A DNA stretch of 64,000 bases. Origin: an uncultured Aquimarina sp. GTDB lineage: Bacteria > Bacteroidota > Bacteroidia > Flavobacteriales > Flavobacteriaceae. Every line of letters starts with the position of its first letter. The stretch's first letter is position 1. Positions 40,795 through 50,207 of the stretch are shown here, one piece after another. Location: NCBI GenBank assembly GCA_947498815.1, contig CANMLU010000004.1:1-64000 (forward strand), given 5' to 3'. A program made the translations under genes and the position numbers. The notes beneath the pieces are model-generated. The model was not told where the DNA came from and did not search any database. It saw only the letters and a list, made by a program, of their open reading frames with translations.

Positions 40795-41127
40795 ATGGAT
40801 TTGAAAAAAAGTAATGCGCCAGTAAATACAACTACTATTGATAAGAACCTTGTTGATCAGCCAACAGATAATATATATGAAGCAATCTCTATAATATCTA
40901 AAAGAGCAACACAGATCAATACAGATATTAAAAAGGAACTTCTGGAAAAATTAGACGAATTTGCTACGTATAATGATAGTTTAGAAGAAATTTTCGAAAA
41001 CAAAGAGCAGATTGAAGTGTCTAAATTTTATGAGAGATTGCCAAAACCACATTCACTAGCAGTGCAAGAATGGTTGGAAGATAAAATCTATCACAGAAAT
41101 ACTAAGATAGACTCAGAATCTCTATAA
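40795..41127 (+). CDS. rpoZ: DNA-directed RNA polymerase omega subunit
   Basis: A 110-aa omega subunit (Bacteroidota Rpb6-like type) that helps assemble RNA polymerase. Central segment NIYEAISIISKRATQINTDIK (residues ~26-46) is the omega core helix pair; the C-terminal tail FYERLPKPHSLAVQEWLEDKI is typical of this phylum. It lies 15 bases after bamD and four bases before coaBC. Confidence 0.9.
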   Translation: MDLKKSNAPVNTTTIDKNLVDQPTDNIYEAISIISKRATQINTDIKKELLEKLDEFATYNDSLEEIFENKEQIEVSKFYERLPKPHSLAVQEWLEDKIYHRNTKIDSESL

Positions 41128-41131
41128 GTAT

Positions 41132-42343
41132 ATGTCTATTTTAAGCGGTAAGAAAATTTTAATTGGTGTAACCGCTGGTATTGCTGCATATAAGATTGCT
41201 TCACTAGTACGCTTGCTTATTAAGGCAGGAACAGAAGTAAAGGTAGTAATGACACCCGCAGCAAAGGATTTTGTCACACCGCTTACGTTATCTACATTAT
41301 CCAAAAATCCAGTGTATTCTTCTTTTTTTGATGAAGAAGATGAGAATGCGGTTTGGAACAACCATGTGGATTTGGGACTTTGGGCAGATTTAATGATTAT
41401 AGCCCCGGCAACAGCCAATACATTGTCCAAGATGGCTACAGGTAATAGTGATAATCTATTACTCGCAACTTACTTATCTGCAAAGTGCCCTGTGTATTTT
41501 GCTCCGGCCATGGATTTGGATATGTATAAACATCCATCTACTCACGAAACTTTTAAAAAACTACAAGAGTTCGGTAATGTTATGATTCCTGCAGAGTCTG
41601 GAGAGCTGGCTAGTGGTCTGGTGGGACAAGGGCGCATGGCAGAACCATCTACAATTGTCGATTTCATTGAAATAGATATACTAGGCAAACTTCCTTTAAA
41701 AGGTAAAAAAGTACTAATAACTGCTGGTCCAACCTATGAAGCTATTGATCCGGTTCGGTTTATAGGAAATCACTCCAGTGGTAAAATGGGGATCGAACTT
41801 GCTTTGGCAGCTGCCAGACTGGGAGCCCACGTAAACTTGGTATTAGGACCTTCGTCTTTAAAGGTAGATCATGGTCTTATTAATCGCATTAATGTCGTTA
41901 GTGCCGAAGATATGTATCAAGAGGTAGTTGCTGTGTACAAAGATTGCGATATTGCAATTGCTTCTGCGGCGGTTGCAGATTATAGACCCAAACATATAGC
42001 AGATCAAAAAATAAAAAAAGCAGATACGGCTTTCTCCATTGAGTTGGAACGAACAAAGGATATCCTTAAATGGATGGGAAGCGAAAAGAAAAATCAAATT
42101 TTGGTTGGGTTTGCCTTGGAGACAGAAAATGAAGAAGAAAATGCTAAGAAGAAATTAAAAAAGAAAAACTTAGATTTGATAGTTCTTAATTCTCTTAATG
42201 ATAAAGGAGCTGGCTTTAAAGGGCATACTAATAAAGTCACACTGATTAATCATAAATTAGAAATTAAAGCGTTTGCACTAAAGACAAAAGCAGAAGTTGC
42301 TCAAGATATCTTCAATGAAATTAATACATTAAAAAATGGATAG
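41132..42343 (+). CDS. coaBC: Bifunctional CoA biosynthesis protein CoaBC
   Basis: The 403-aa protein joins phosphopantothenate to cysteine (CoaB, C-terminal) and decarboxylates the product (CoaC, N-terminal FMN domain). CoaC parts: GVTAGIAAYK, PATANTLSKMATGNSDNLL, and PAMDLDMY near residue 130, where the usual Asn of PxMNxxM is Asp. CoaB begins at GKKVLITAGPTYEAID near residue 190 and has KIKKADTAF. Complete; overlaps porD by 8 bases. Confidence 0.95.
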   Translation: MSILSGKKILIGVTAGIAAYKIASLVRLLIKAGTEVKVVMTPAAKDFVTPLTLSTLSKNPVYSSFFDEEDENAVWNNHVDLGLWADLMIIAPATANTLSKMATGNSDNLLLATYLSAKCPVYFAPAMDLDMYKHPSTHETFKKLQEFGNVMIPAESGELASGLVGQGRMAEPSTIVDFIEIDILGKLPLKGKKVLITAGPTYEAIDPVRFIGNHSSGKMGIELALAAARLGAHVNLVLGPSSLKVDHGLINRINVVSAEDMYQEVVAVYKDCDIAIASAAVADYRPKHIADQKIKKADTAFSIELERTKDILKWMGSEKKNQILVGFALETENEEENAKKKLKKKNLDLIVLNSLNDKGAGFKGHTNKVTLINHKLEIKAFALKTKAEVAQDIFNEINTLKNG

Positions 42344-43220
42344 ATTCTTCCTTGTTATAGCGTTTTTAATTGGTTTTGGCCTTAATGCTCAAGAGTTCAA
42401 TGCAACTGTTGCTATCAATGCAGAACAAACGGGGAATCCTAACTTGCAAGTGTTTAAAACGTTAGAGCGGTCGTTAACAGAGTTTATTAATAATACTAAA
42501 TGGACCAACGTTGATTATCGTACCGAAGAGAGAATTGAATGTAATTTTTTCTTGACAATAGTAGGATACACCAATGATTCGTTTACTGCTACTGTGCAAG
42601 TACAAGCATCTCGCCCTGTATATGGCTCGAGTTATTCGACAACTATCTTTAATGTAAACGATAAACAATTCAATTTCAATTATCTTGAGTTTCAACCATT
42701 AAATTATAACCCCAATACCTATGAGTCAAACCTTATTTCTGTGGTATCTTTCTACTTATATACGATTTTGGGTATAGATGCAGATACTTTCAAGCTAAAT
42801 AGTGGTACAGAATATTATGAAGAGGCTAAAAACATTGTTGGTAATGCTCAGGGTAGTGGCACATTAGGTTGGGTGAGAGATAAGAATCCAAATAGGTATA
42901 GGCTTAATGACGATTTACTTTCGGGGGCGTATGATGGATATAGAAAAGCTATGTATACCTATCATCGAGAGGGATTGGATGCGATGTACAATAATGTAAA
43001 AAAAGGAAAAGAAACCATTATCGAATCGATGGAGCCTTTAAACGAGATGAATACTGCCAGGCCTAATGCATATTTAATGAGAGTATTTTTTGATGCTAAG
43101 GCAGATGAAATATCAAGTATTTTATCAGGTGGAGCTTCAGTTAATATAGCTGAGGCTATACAGGTATTAAATAAAATAGCACCTACTTACAGAGAAAGCT
43201 GGAAGGATATAAAGTTTTAA
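42336..43220 (+). CDS. porD: Type IX secretion system protein PorD (DUF4835)
   Basis: A 294-aa exported protein (signal peptide, cleavage after LNAQ near residue 19) of the DUF4835/PorD family, a conserved accessory of the type IX secretion system that exports gliding adhesins and enzymes in Bacteroidota. Typical segments: EFNATVAINAEQTGNPNLQVFKTL (in part), FINNTKWT, and YLYTILGIDADTF. Starts eight bases inside coaBC (ATGGATAG). Its precise role in the T9SS is not settled. No other T9SS gene is nearby. Confidence 0.88.
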   Translation: MDRFFLVIAFLIGFGLNAQEFNATVAINAEQTGNPNLQVFKTLERSLTEFINNTKWTNVDYRTEERIECNFFLTIVGYTNDSFTATVQVQASRPVYGSSYSTTIFNVNDKQFNFNYLEFQPLNYNPNTYESNLISVVSFYLYTILGIDADTFKLNSGTEYYEEAKNIVGNAQGSGTLGWVRDKNPNRYRLNDDLLSGAYDGYRKAMYTYHREGLDAMYNNVKKGKETIIESMEPLNEMNTARPNAYLMRVFFDAKADEISSILSGGASVNIAEAIQVLNKIAPTYRESWKDIKF

Positions 43221-43361
43221 GAATTTCTTTTTATTGAAATGAATAGGAGAGGTAGAAGCTACATGGATATTATCTGTTCAAAAAAATAAAAAAGAACCGA
43301 TGAAATCTTCTTAAAACTATAGTATATTTACTTTTTTAAACCTTAAAAACTTTTCTATCCT

Positions 43362-45023
43362 TTGCTTAGAGGTCTTTCTATAAAAAACTTCGCTTTAATA
43401 GAACAATTACAGGTTTCTTTTGGCCCTGGTTTGACTACAATTACTGGAGAAACAGGAGCGGGTAAATCTTTGTTGTTGGGTGCTCTAGGATTATTATTAG
43501 GTAAAAGAGCAGATCTAAGCAGTGTTAAAGATAGTACTGCCAAGTGCTTTGTTGAAGGTGTTTTTGACGTGTCAAAGTATGATCTAAAATCCCTTTTTGA
43601 AGAAGAAGGCTTAGATTATGAAGATGAAACCATAATTCGAAGAGAAATTTTACCCTCTGGTAAATCACGAGCTTTTATAAATGATACTCCGGTTACTTTG
43701 CAGTCCCTTTCAAATTTGGGAGTACGATTAATAGATATCCATAGTCAACATCAAACCCTCGAGGTAACTACAAATGACTTTCAATTTGAAGTACTCGATG
43801 CATTGGCCGGTGCAGATCGTGAGATCGAATCCTATAAAAGAGGACTTCGCTTACTCAAAGAAAAGGAAAAAGAAGTAGACGTGTTGATCACTAGTCAAGA
43901 CGAATATACCAAGGAATACGAGTATAATTCTTTTCTTTTAAAGGAATTGGAAGAGGCTAAACTAAAACCAGGAGAGTTAAAAGAATTGGAAGAAAGTTAT
44001 GAACGCCTCAATAATATTGAAGAAATCCAGGAACGGCTATCGGGATCAATTTCGATAGTTTCATTAGAAGAATTGGGAGTTTCAGATCAATTGAATACGA
44101 TTAAAACAAATCTGTCTAAAATAGAATCCTATTCAACATCGTTAAAAGAACTTTCTGATCGAATCCAGAGTATTTATATAGAACTCGATGATATCAATGC
44201 TTCTTTAGGAGACGAGTTGGAAAAATTGGAAGCAGACCCTCAACAATTAGAAGAAACAAGTCATCGTTTGCAATTGCTACACAACCTTCAACTGAAGCAT
44301 AATGTTTCCAGCATAGAAGAGCTTATTGTGCTTAAAGAAGATCTTCAACAAAAGGTTTCAAAAACAGAGTCTCTTACTCAGGATATTGAACAACTAAAAC
44401 AAGAAATAAGCACTATTCAGGTGCAATTAGATGAATTGGCGAGTAAGATTCATGATAAAAGAACCAAAGCATTGCCTAAGTTGATAGCCGAGCTCGAAGA
44501 TATTCTTAAAGCTCTAGGGATGCCAAATGCCTCATTTAAAGCGTCACTTGAGATGACTGATAAATATTTGTCTAATGGAAAAGAGATATTAGAGTTTTTG
44601 TTTTCGGCAAATAAAGGAGGTTCTTTTGGTGAATTGAAAAAAGTAGCTTCTGGAGGAGAGCTATCCAGGATCATGATCGCTATCAAGGCTATTCTTTCCA
44701 GATATGCACAACTTCCAACGATTATATTTGATGAGATAGACACAGGAGTATCTGGTGAGATCGCACATAAAATGGCAGATCTGATGCTCAATATGAGCAA
44801 GAATTTACAAGTCTTTAGTATTACGCATTTACCTCAGATTGCGGCCAATGGGCAACATCAATATAAAGTGTATAAAGAAGATATAGATGATACAACGATC
44901 ACTCAACTTAAAATGCTTAATGAGGAAGAAAGAATAAGAGAAATTGCCGAAATGATAGGAGGAAAGAGTATTTCTGAATCCGCATTAACCCATGCAAAAT
45001 CTTTATTGTATAAGTTAAGCTAA
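43362..45023 (+). CDS. recN: DNA repair protein RecN, TTG start
   Basis: SMC-like ATPase of double-strand break repair. Of 553 aa, the N-terminus holds Walker A GETGAGKSLLLG near residue 30, a long coiled coil spans ~160-380, and the C-terminal half has the ABC signature region ASGGELSRIMIAI and Walker B PTIIFDEIDTGVSGE. The start is TTG at 43362 (LRGLSIKNFALI); it gives exactly the usual RecN N-terminus and no ATG does. It follows porD after 141 bases. Confidence 0.94.
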   Translation: MLRGLSIKNFALIEQLQVSFGPGLTTITGETGAGKSLLLGALGLLLGKRADLSSVKDSTAKCFVEGVFDVSKYDLKSLFEEEGLDYEDETIIRREILPSGKSRAFINDTPVTLQSLSNLGVRLIDIHSQHQTLEVTTNDFQFEVLDALAGADREIESYKRGLRLLKEKEKEVDVLITSQDEYTKEYEYNSFLLKELEEAKLKPGELKELEESYERLNNIEEIQERLSGSISIVSLEELGVSDQLNTIKTNLSKIESYSTSLKELSDRIQSIYIELDDINASLGDELEKLEADPQQLEETSHRLQLLHNLQLKHNVSSIEELIVLKEDLQQKVSKTESLTQDIEQLKQEISTIQVQLDELASKIHDKRTKALPKLIAELEDILKALGMPNASFKASLEMTDKYLSNGKEILEFLFSANKGGSFGELKKVASGGELSRIMIAIKAILSRYAQLPTIIFDEIDTGVSGEIAHKMADLMLNMSKNLQVFSITHLPQIAANGQHQYKVYKEDIDDTTITQLKMLNEEERIREIAEMIGGKSISESALTHAKSLLYKLS

Positions 45024-45039
45024 AAAACAATTTGAGATA

Positions 45040-45068
45040 TTGCCGTTTGGGTGGTTTTGTTATCTTTA
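45040..45068 (+). promoter_or_regulatory. Promoter of fabI
   Basis: TTG (45040-45042), 18-base spacer, TATCTTTA (45061-45068), one mismatch from TAnnTTTG. The fabI ATG lies 34 bases downstream. Confidence 0.5.
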
Positions 45069-45102
45069 CAGCTCGTATAACCATACTTTAATTTATAGTT
45101 AA

Positions 45103-45918
45103 ATGTCACACAATTTATTAAAAGGTAAAAGAGGAATTATTTTTGGAGCGCTTGATGAAAACTCAATCGCATGGAAAACTGCAGAACGCGTTTTTGAAGA
45201 AGGAGGAAGTTTTGTGCTTACCAACGCTCCGGTTGCAATGCGTATGGGTGCCATTAATACTTTGGCAGAAAAAACTAATTCACAGGTGATACCTGCAGAT
45301 GCTACTTCACTAGAGGATCTTGAGAATCTTGTGGAAAAATCGGTAGAGATTTTAGGAGGTAAAATAGATTTTGTTTTACATTCTATCGGTATGTCGGTAA
45401 ATGTTAGAAAAGGACGCCATTATACAGATCTTAATTATGGATTTAGTGAAAAAGGTTGGGATGTATCTGCACTTTCTTTTCATAAAACAATGCAGACCTT
45501 GTACAAGAAAGACGCCATGAATGAGTGGGGGAGTATTGTTGCTTTAACTTATATGGCTGCACAACGAGTGTTTCCTGATTATAATGATATGGCAGATAAT
45601 AAGGCATATTTGGAATCAATAGCACGTAGTTTTGGGTATTTCTTTGGAAGAGATAAAAAAGTAAGAGTAAATACTATTTCACAATCTCCAACGCCTACAA
45701 CTGCAGGACAAGGAGTAAAAGGATTTGATGGATTTATTGAATACGCCGATAAGATGTCTCCGTTGGGTAACGCAACTGCAAATGAATGTGCTGATTATAC
45801 AGTTACTTTGTTTTCGGATTTAACAAAAAAAGTAACATTGCAAAACTTGTATCATGATGGTGGTTTCTCTAATATGGGAGTTAGTCAACTAGTTATGGAT
45901 AAGTTTATGAATGAATAA
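45103..45918 (+). CDS. fabI: Enoyl-[acyl-carrier-protein] reductase
   Basis: Reduces the trans-2-enoyl-ACP in each round of fatty-acid elongation (NADH). The 271-aa SDR protein has the variant nucleotide loop GALDENSIAWKTAE, SIGMSVNVRKG and the active-site YNDMADNK (Tyr-x6-Lys near residue 165), as in FabI rather than FabK/FabL. C-terminal YHDGGFSNMG closes it. Single gene with promoter and terminator. This is the target class of triclosan-type inhibitors. Confidence 0.95.
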   Translation: MSHNLLKGKRGIIFGALDENSIAWKTAERVFEEGGSFVLTNAPVAMRMGAINTLAEKTNSQVIPADATSLEDLENLVEKSVEILGGKIDFVLHSIGMSVNVRKGRHYTDLNYGFSEKGWDVSALSFHKTMQTLYKKDAMNEWGSIVALTYMAAQRVFPDYNDMADNKAYLESIARSFGYFFGRDKKVRVNTISQSPTPTTAGQGVKGFDGFIEYADKMSPLGNATANECADYTVTLFSDLTKKVTLQNLYHDGGFSNMGVSQLVMDKFMNE

Positions 45919-45949
45919 TAATTCTTTAGAATAATATAATACTTCTTTA

Positions 45950-45977
45950 AATCCCATTCATAATCGGTAATGGGATT
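45950..45977 (+). terminator. Terminator of fabI
   Basis: AATCCCATT (45950-45958) pairs with AATGGGATT (45969-45977) around a 10-base loop, followed by five T residues. Confidence 0.8.
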
Positions 45978-45998
45978 TTTTGTAGGTAGTTTTTTGAT

Positions 45999-47003
45999 AT
46001 GGAAATGAACTTTTCTTTTATAGTGCCCGTTTATAATAGGCCTAATGAGATTCAGGAGCTATTAGAGAGCATGAAACTTATGGAATATGCGAAAGCATAT
46101 GAAATTGTTATTGTTGAAGATGGGTCATCTGAAACATCTGAAGCTGTGATTCGAGCTTTTAAGGACAGTTTATTCATAAGTTATTATCAAAAACCAAACA
46201 CAGGGCCTGGTGATTCTCGTAATTATGGGATGCGCAAGGCCAAAGGTGATTATTTTGTTATTTTGGATAGTGATGTGATATTGCCACCAAATTACTTATC
46301 TAGAGTTGAAGCATTTTTAAATGAAAAATTCGTTCATTGTTATGGAGGGCCAGATGATGCACATCAAAGTTTTTCTAACCTTCAGAAGGCTATAAGTTAT
46401 AGTATGACTTCATATCTTACAACAGGTGGGATTCGTGGTCGTAAAAATACAATGGGTAAATTTCAACCACGCAGTTTTAATATGGGACTATCCAAAGAAG
46501 CGTTTCAAGCTTCAGAAGGTTTTGGAAATATCCACCCGGGAGAAGACCCCGATCTTACGATAAGACTTTGGAAATTAGGATACGAAACTGCACTAATACC
46601 AGATGCCAAAGTGTTTCATAAAAGAAGAATCTCATGGAAGAAGTTTTATATACAAGTCAATAAATTTGGGTTGGTAAGGCCGATTTTAAATAAGTGGCAC
46701 CCCGAAACTTCAAAAATTACCTATTGGTTTCCGGTGTTATTTTTGGTATATCTGGTATTTGCTCTAGTTTCTTCTGCTTTTGGATGGTGGTATTATACTG
46801 CAATTTTAGGGCTGTATTTTTTACTAATCTTTTTTGGGGCAACGTATAGGTATAAAAAATTTTCGATAGGAATACAGGCCATTATCGCTGTTTTTATACA
46901 ATTTTATGGGTATGGAAAAGGATTCCTAAAATCTTATTATTATATTCATCTACTTAAAAAAATACCTGAAAGACAATTTGAAGAATTGTTTTTTTCAAAG
47001 TAA
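45999..47003 (+). CDS. Family 2 glycosyltransferase with membrane tail
   Basis: A 334-aa processive-type GT2: N-terminal GT-A domain (FSFIVPVYNRPNEIQELLES, EDGSSE, DSDVILPPNYL) with the DxD in LDSDV near residue 92 and an acidic ED in HPGEDPDLTI near 178, followed by two membrane helices near 250-290. Start may be M1 (45999) or M3 (46005). It probably adds sugars to an envelope glycan or lipid carrier. A YbbR-like gene follows five bases later; no sugar-nucleotide pathway is beside it. Confidence 0.88.
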   Translation: MEMNFSFIVPVYNRPNEIQELLESMKLMEYAKAYEIVIVEDGSSETSEAVIRAFKDSLFISYYQKPNTGPGDSRNYGMRKAKGDYFVILDSDVILPPNYLSRVEAFLNEKFVHCYGGPDDAHQSFSNLQKAISYSMTSYLTTGGIRGRKNTMGKFQPRSFNMGLSKEAFQASEGFGNIHPGEDPDLTIRLWKLGYETALIPDAKVFHKRRISWKKFYIQVNKFGLVRPILNKWHPETSKITYWFPVLFLVYLVFALVSSAFGWWYYTAILGLYFLLIFFGATYRYKKFSIGIQAIIAVFIQFYGYGKGFLKSYYYIHLLKKIPERQFEELFFSK

Positions 47004-47008
47004 TACCT

Positions 47009-47971
47009 ATGTCAAGTAGAAAAAAAGATAAATTTTCATTCAAGAAAAGTAATGTGAAAACGTTTTTGTTTTTTCTTTTGTTTACTTCTGTTTTATGGCT
47101 TTTGATTCAGTTTTCAAAAAATTACACTCAAGAAGTTGAGGTTGCAGTTCGATATACCAACCTTCCTGATGATAAAATATTCAATGACCAAAGCGATCAG
47201 ATATTAAGAATGACCCTTAATGGGAACGGTTTTAGGTTGATAAGTCATAATTGGAAAAAACCTATATTAGAGTTTAATGTTGAAGATGCCGTATCTTCAA
47301 ATGGGGAGGATCAATACCTTTTTTATATTAATAAAGAATCTGCAATTTTAAGACGTAAATTGGATTTTAAAGGTCGCGTATTGTCTGTTCAAAAAGACAC
47401 CTTGCGCTTGCAATTGGATATTAATTCTAAAAAGAAGATCCCTATAAAATTGGATCAAGATATTCAATATGCGGTTGGTTATGGAAGTGATAAAGGACTA
47501 GTGGTTTCTCCAGATTCTATTTTGATTAGTGGTCCGTCACAAATAGTAGATACATTAACACATATAAGTACCGAGTATTTAAATCTTGAAGGTCTCAATG
47601 TAGATCACGCTTCAGAATTAAATATAAGCACTTTGGATTTACCATCAACGGTCAAAGTTGTTCCTAAAAAGGTGAGTGCTACTATCGCAGTTAGTAAGTT
47701 TACCGAAGGGAATCAAAAAATCCCAATCACCTTGTATAATGTTCCTGAAGGAACAGAAATTAAGATTTTTCCCAAAGAAATAACTGTTGTTTATAGAGTT
47801 GGGCTTGATAAGTATAATGAAATTAGTGCAAGAGATTTTATGGTTACCGCAGATTATGCCAAGGCATCCGAAGAAAGTTCGTTTCTAACTTTAGAGCTGG
47901 CCAGTATGCCCGAAACAATACATGATGTGCGTTTACAAGAAAAGCAAATTCAATTTGTTGTTCTAAAATAA
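47009..47971 (+). CDS. YbbR-like domain protein
   Basis: A 320-aa protein with a single N-terminal membrane helix (residues ~17-35, TFLFFLLFTSVLWLLIQF) and extracytoplasmic YbbR-like beta repeats (PIKLDQDIQYAVGYGSDKGL, PDSILISGPSQIVDTL). YbbR domains occur with diadenylate cyclases in Firmicutes (CdaR); here it lies with a glycosyltransferase and coaE, so any such regulatory role is uncertain. coaE starts four bases after it. Confidence 0.8.
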   Translation: MSSRKKDKFSFKKSNVKTFLFFLLFTSVLWLLIQFSKNYTQEVEVAVRYTNLPDDKIFNDQSDQILRMTLNGNGFRLISHNWKKPILEFNVEDAVSSNGEDQYLFYINKESAILRRKLDFKGRVLSVQKDTLRLQLDINSKKKIPIKLDQDIQYAVGYGSDKGLVVSPDSILISGPSQIVDTLTHISTEYLNLEGLNVDHASELNISTLDLPSTVKVVPKKVSATIAVSKFTEGNQKIPITLYNVPEGTEIKIFPKEITVVYRVGLDKYNEISARDFMVTADYAKASEESSFLTLELASMPETIHDVRLQEKQIQFVVLK

Positions 47972-47975
47972 AAAT

Positions 47976-48554
47976 ATGAAAGTAGTAGGTCTTACAGGAG
48001 GTATTGGTAGTGGTAAATCTACTGTGGCAAAAATGTTTGAAAAGTTGGGTGTGCCGATTTATATTGCCGATGATCAAGCCAAAGAACTTATGCATACCAA
48101 TGAAATTCTCAAAGCTCAAATAATTGATCTGTTGGGCCCCAATTCTTATTCGAAAGGAGAGCTCAATAGGGGTTATATTGCTACTATAGTTTTTAATGAT
48201 AAATCAAAACTAGCGGGTCTAAATGCTCTTGTTCATCCTGCTGTAGCTCAACATTTTGATGCTTGGAGAAATAGGCAATCGGCAAACTATGTGATAAAAG
48301 AAGTGGCAATTCTTTTTGAGAATGGAGGACATAAGCTATGTGATTACACCATTCTTGTTTCTGCTCCGTTAGAAACGAGGATTGAGAGAGTTTTAAAGAG
48401 AGATCAAGTCACCAGAGAGCAAATACTTTCTCGAGTTCATAATCAATGGGATGACGATCAAAAAATCCCTTTGGCCGATTATGTTATTAATAATGTGAAT
48501 ATTAATGAGACTAAGGGGCAAGTTTATAAAATCCACAAAGAATTATCTTCTTAA
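47976..48554 (+). CDS. coaE: Dephospho-CoA kinase
   Basis: Last step of coenzyme A synthesis: ATP-dependent 3'-phosphorylation of dephospho-CoA. The 192-aa P-loop kinase has GLTGGIGSGKSTVAK at residues 5-19, the YIADDQAKELM region, and lid-domain residues near RDQVTREQI. It completes the pathway whose middle steps are coaBC at 41132. Complete. Confidence 0.95.
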   Translation: MKVVGLTGGIGSGKSTVAKMFEKLGVPIYIADDQAKELMHTNEILKAQIIDLLGPNSYSKGELNRGYIATIVFNDKSKLAGLNALVHPAVAQHFDAWRNRQSANYVIKEVAILFENGGHKLCDYTILVSAPLETRIERVLKRDQVTREQILSRVHNQWDDDQKIPLADYVINNVNINETKGQVYKIHKELSS

Positions 48555-48626
48555 TGCCCTTGTAATGCGAATCTTTCATTTTGTTAACATTTGGTTAAAC
48601 CGTAAAGTCGCTAAATGTTAAAGTCT

Positions 48627-48634
48627 TATTTTTG
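48627..48634 (+). promoter_or_regulatory. -7 element almost touching the rprX start codon
   Basis: TATTTTTG (48627-48634) is an exact TAnnTTTG element ending five bases before the ATG at 48639. It predicts a leaderless or near-leaderless message. No TTG at normal distance was found. Confidence 0.4.
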
Positions 48635-48638
48635 ACCT

Positions 48639-50204
48639 ATGAATAAACGGTTATTCGTATTGCTGGTAATCCTTATGAGTTTATCGTTAATTGGGATTAT
48701 TTTCGTTCAGGGATATTGGATTGACAACACAGTAGAGAATAATGAAAAACAGTTTTCTTTTAATGCTAAGCAAATTCTGATATCTGTATCCAACAGGATT
48801 CAATACAGAGAATTTGAAGAGATGTTTTTTCCTTTTAGGGAAATCCTTGATAGTATAGAAGAGCCTGATAATAAAACAATACGTCAGCTTTTAAATATTA
48901 GCATTGATAATTCAACCAAGTCATTTGTTTATGCAGATGATATTTTAGAAGAAGATTATAAATTATTCTCATCTTTTATTAGTGTTAATATCGATACGGT
49001 TAAATTAAAGAATATATTAAATCGTAATGCTGATATTACGACAAATGATACCCAGAATGATATCATTAAGCAAGACTCTAAGTCGAAATTAGAAAGAATA
49101 AGAGGATTGACCGATCTTCAAAGAAAAGATTTGGAGATTGTAATAGGAGAGATTGCTAGTATTATACCTATACATAGGAGAGTTCAAAAGAAAGAGATAG
49201 AATATCTTCTTCAAAAAGAACTAGAGGAAAGAGATATAAATGTAGATTTTGAATATGCTATATATAGCAATGCTCTAGCGACAAAAGTACGTTCTGATGA
49301 TTTTAGTCTGGATTATCCAACTACATATGCAATACCGCTTTTTGTAAATGATGAAGGAGCAAGCGAATACCAGTTGTATGTTAATTTTACTGGTAAAAAA
49401 CAATATGTGCTATCGACTATAAAAGGAATGGCAATATTGTCTATAATATTTACGCTTATCATTGTAGTTGCTTATTCTAGTGCATTATCACAATTAATGC
49501 AGCAACGACAGATATCGCAGATTAAAACGGATTTTATTAATAATATGACGCATGAACTTAAGACTCCAATAGCAACGATTAATCTAGCATTGGATGCTAT
49601 TAAAAATCCAAAAATAGAAGGAGACAAAGAAAAAGTGCAGCGGTATATGACTATGATACGTGAAGAAAATAAAAGGATGCATGCTCAAGTTGAAAATGTG
49701 TTGAGAATTTCTCAGTTAGAGAAAAATGAACTTAATATTAAAAAGGATAGGCTAGAGTTGCATGATGTTATTGAGGATGCCGTTACACACGTTTCTCTAA
49801 TTGTTGAAAATAGAGATGGATATATTAAGAAACATTTGGGTGCGCTTAAAACTGCTGTATTGGCCAATGATAGTCATTTAACCAATGTAATAGTGAATAT
49901 TTTAGATAATGCAATAAAATATTCTGAACAAGAACCCAAGATCGATATTTATACCGAAAATGTAAAAAATAGTGTCGTTCTTAAAATTCGTGACCAGGGG
50001 ATAGGAATGGGTAAAGTTGCCCAGAAGAAGATCTTCGAAAAATTTTTTAGAGAGCATACAGGAGATTTGCACAATGTTAAAGGACACGGATTAGGGTTGA
50101 CATACGTAAAAAGAATCATTGACGACCATCACGGTCAGATATGGGTGGAGAGCGAAAGGGGAAAAGGCTCCACATTTATAATTAAATTACCGTTAATATC
50201 TTAA
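48639..50204 (+). CDS. rprX: Sensor histidine kinase (RprX-like)
   Basis: A 521-aa inner-membrane kinase: TM1 at ~5-25, a large periplasmic domain of ~230 residues, TM2 at ~262-282, then HisKA with phospho-acceptor His305 (THELKTP) and an HATPase domain with N box NVIVNILDNAIKY, G1 DQGIGMG and G2 GHGLGLT. It resembles Bacteroides RprX. The sensed signal is unknown. Three bases before the response regulator gene. Confidence 0.9.
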   Translation: MNKRLFVLLVILMSLSLIGIIFVQGYWIDNTVENNEKQFSFNAKQILISVSNRIQYREFEEMFFPFREILDSIEEPDNKTIRQLLNISIDNSTKSFVYADDILEEDYKLFSSFISVNIDTVKLKNILNRNADITTNDTQNDIIKQDSKSKLERIRGLTDLQRKDLEIVIGEIASIIPIHRRVQKKEIEYLLQKELEERDINVDFEYAIYSNALATKVRSDDFSLDYPTTYAIPLFVNDEGASEYQLYVNFTGKKQYVLSTIKGMAILSIIFTLIIVVAYSSALSQLMQQRQISQIKTDFINNMTHELKTPIATINLALDAIKNPKIEGDKEKVQRYMTMIREENKRMHAQVENVLRISQLEKNELNIKKDRLELHDVIEDAVTHVSLIVENRDGYIKKHLGALKTAVLANDSHLTNVIVNILDNAIKYSEQEPKIDIYTENVKNSVVLKIRDQGIGMGKVAQKKIFEKFFREHTGDLHNVKGHGLGLTYVKRIIDDHHGQIWVESERGKGSTFIIKLPLIS

Positions 50205-50207
50205 AAT

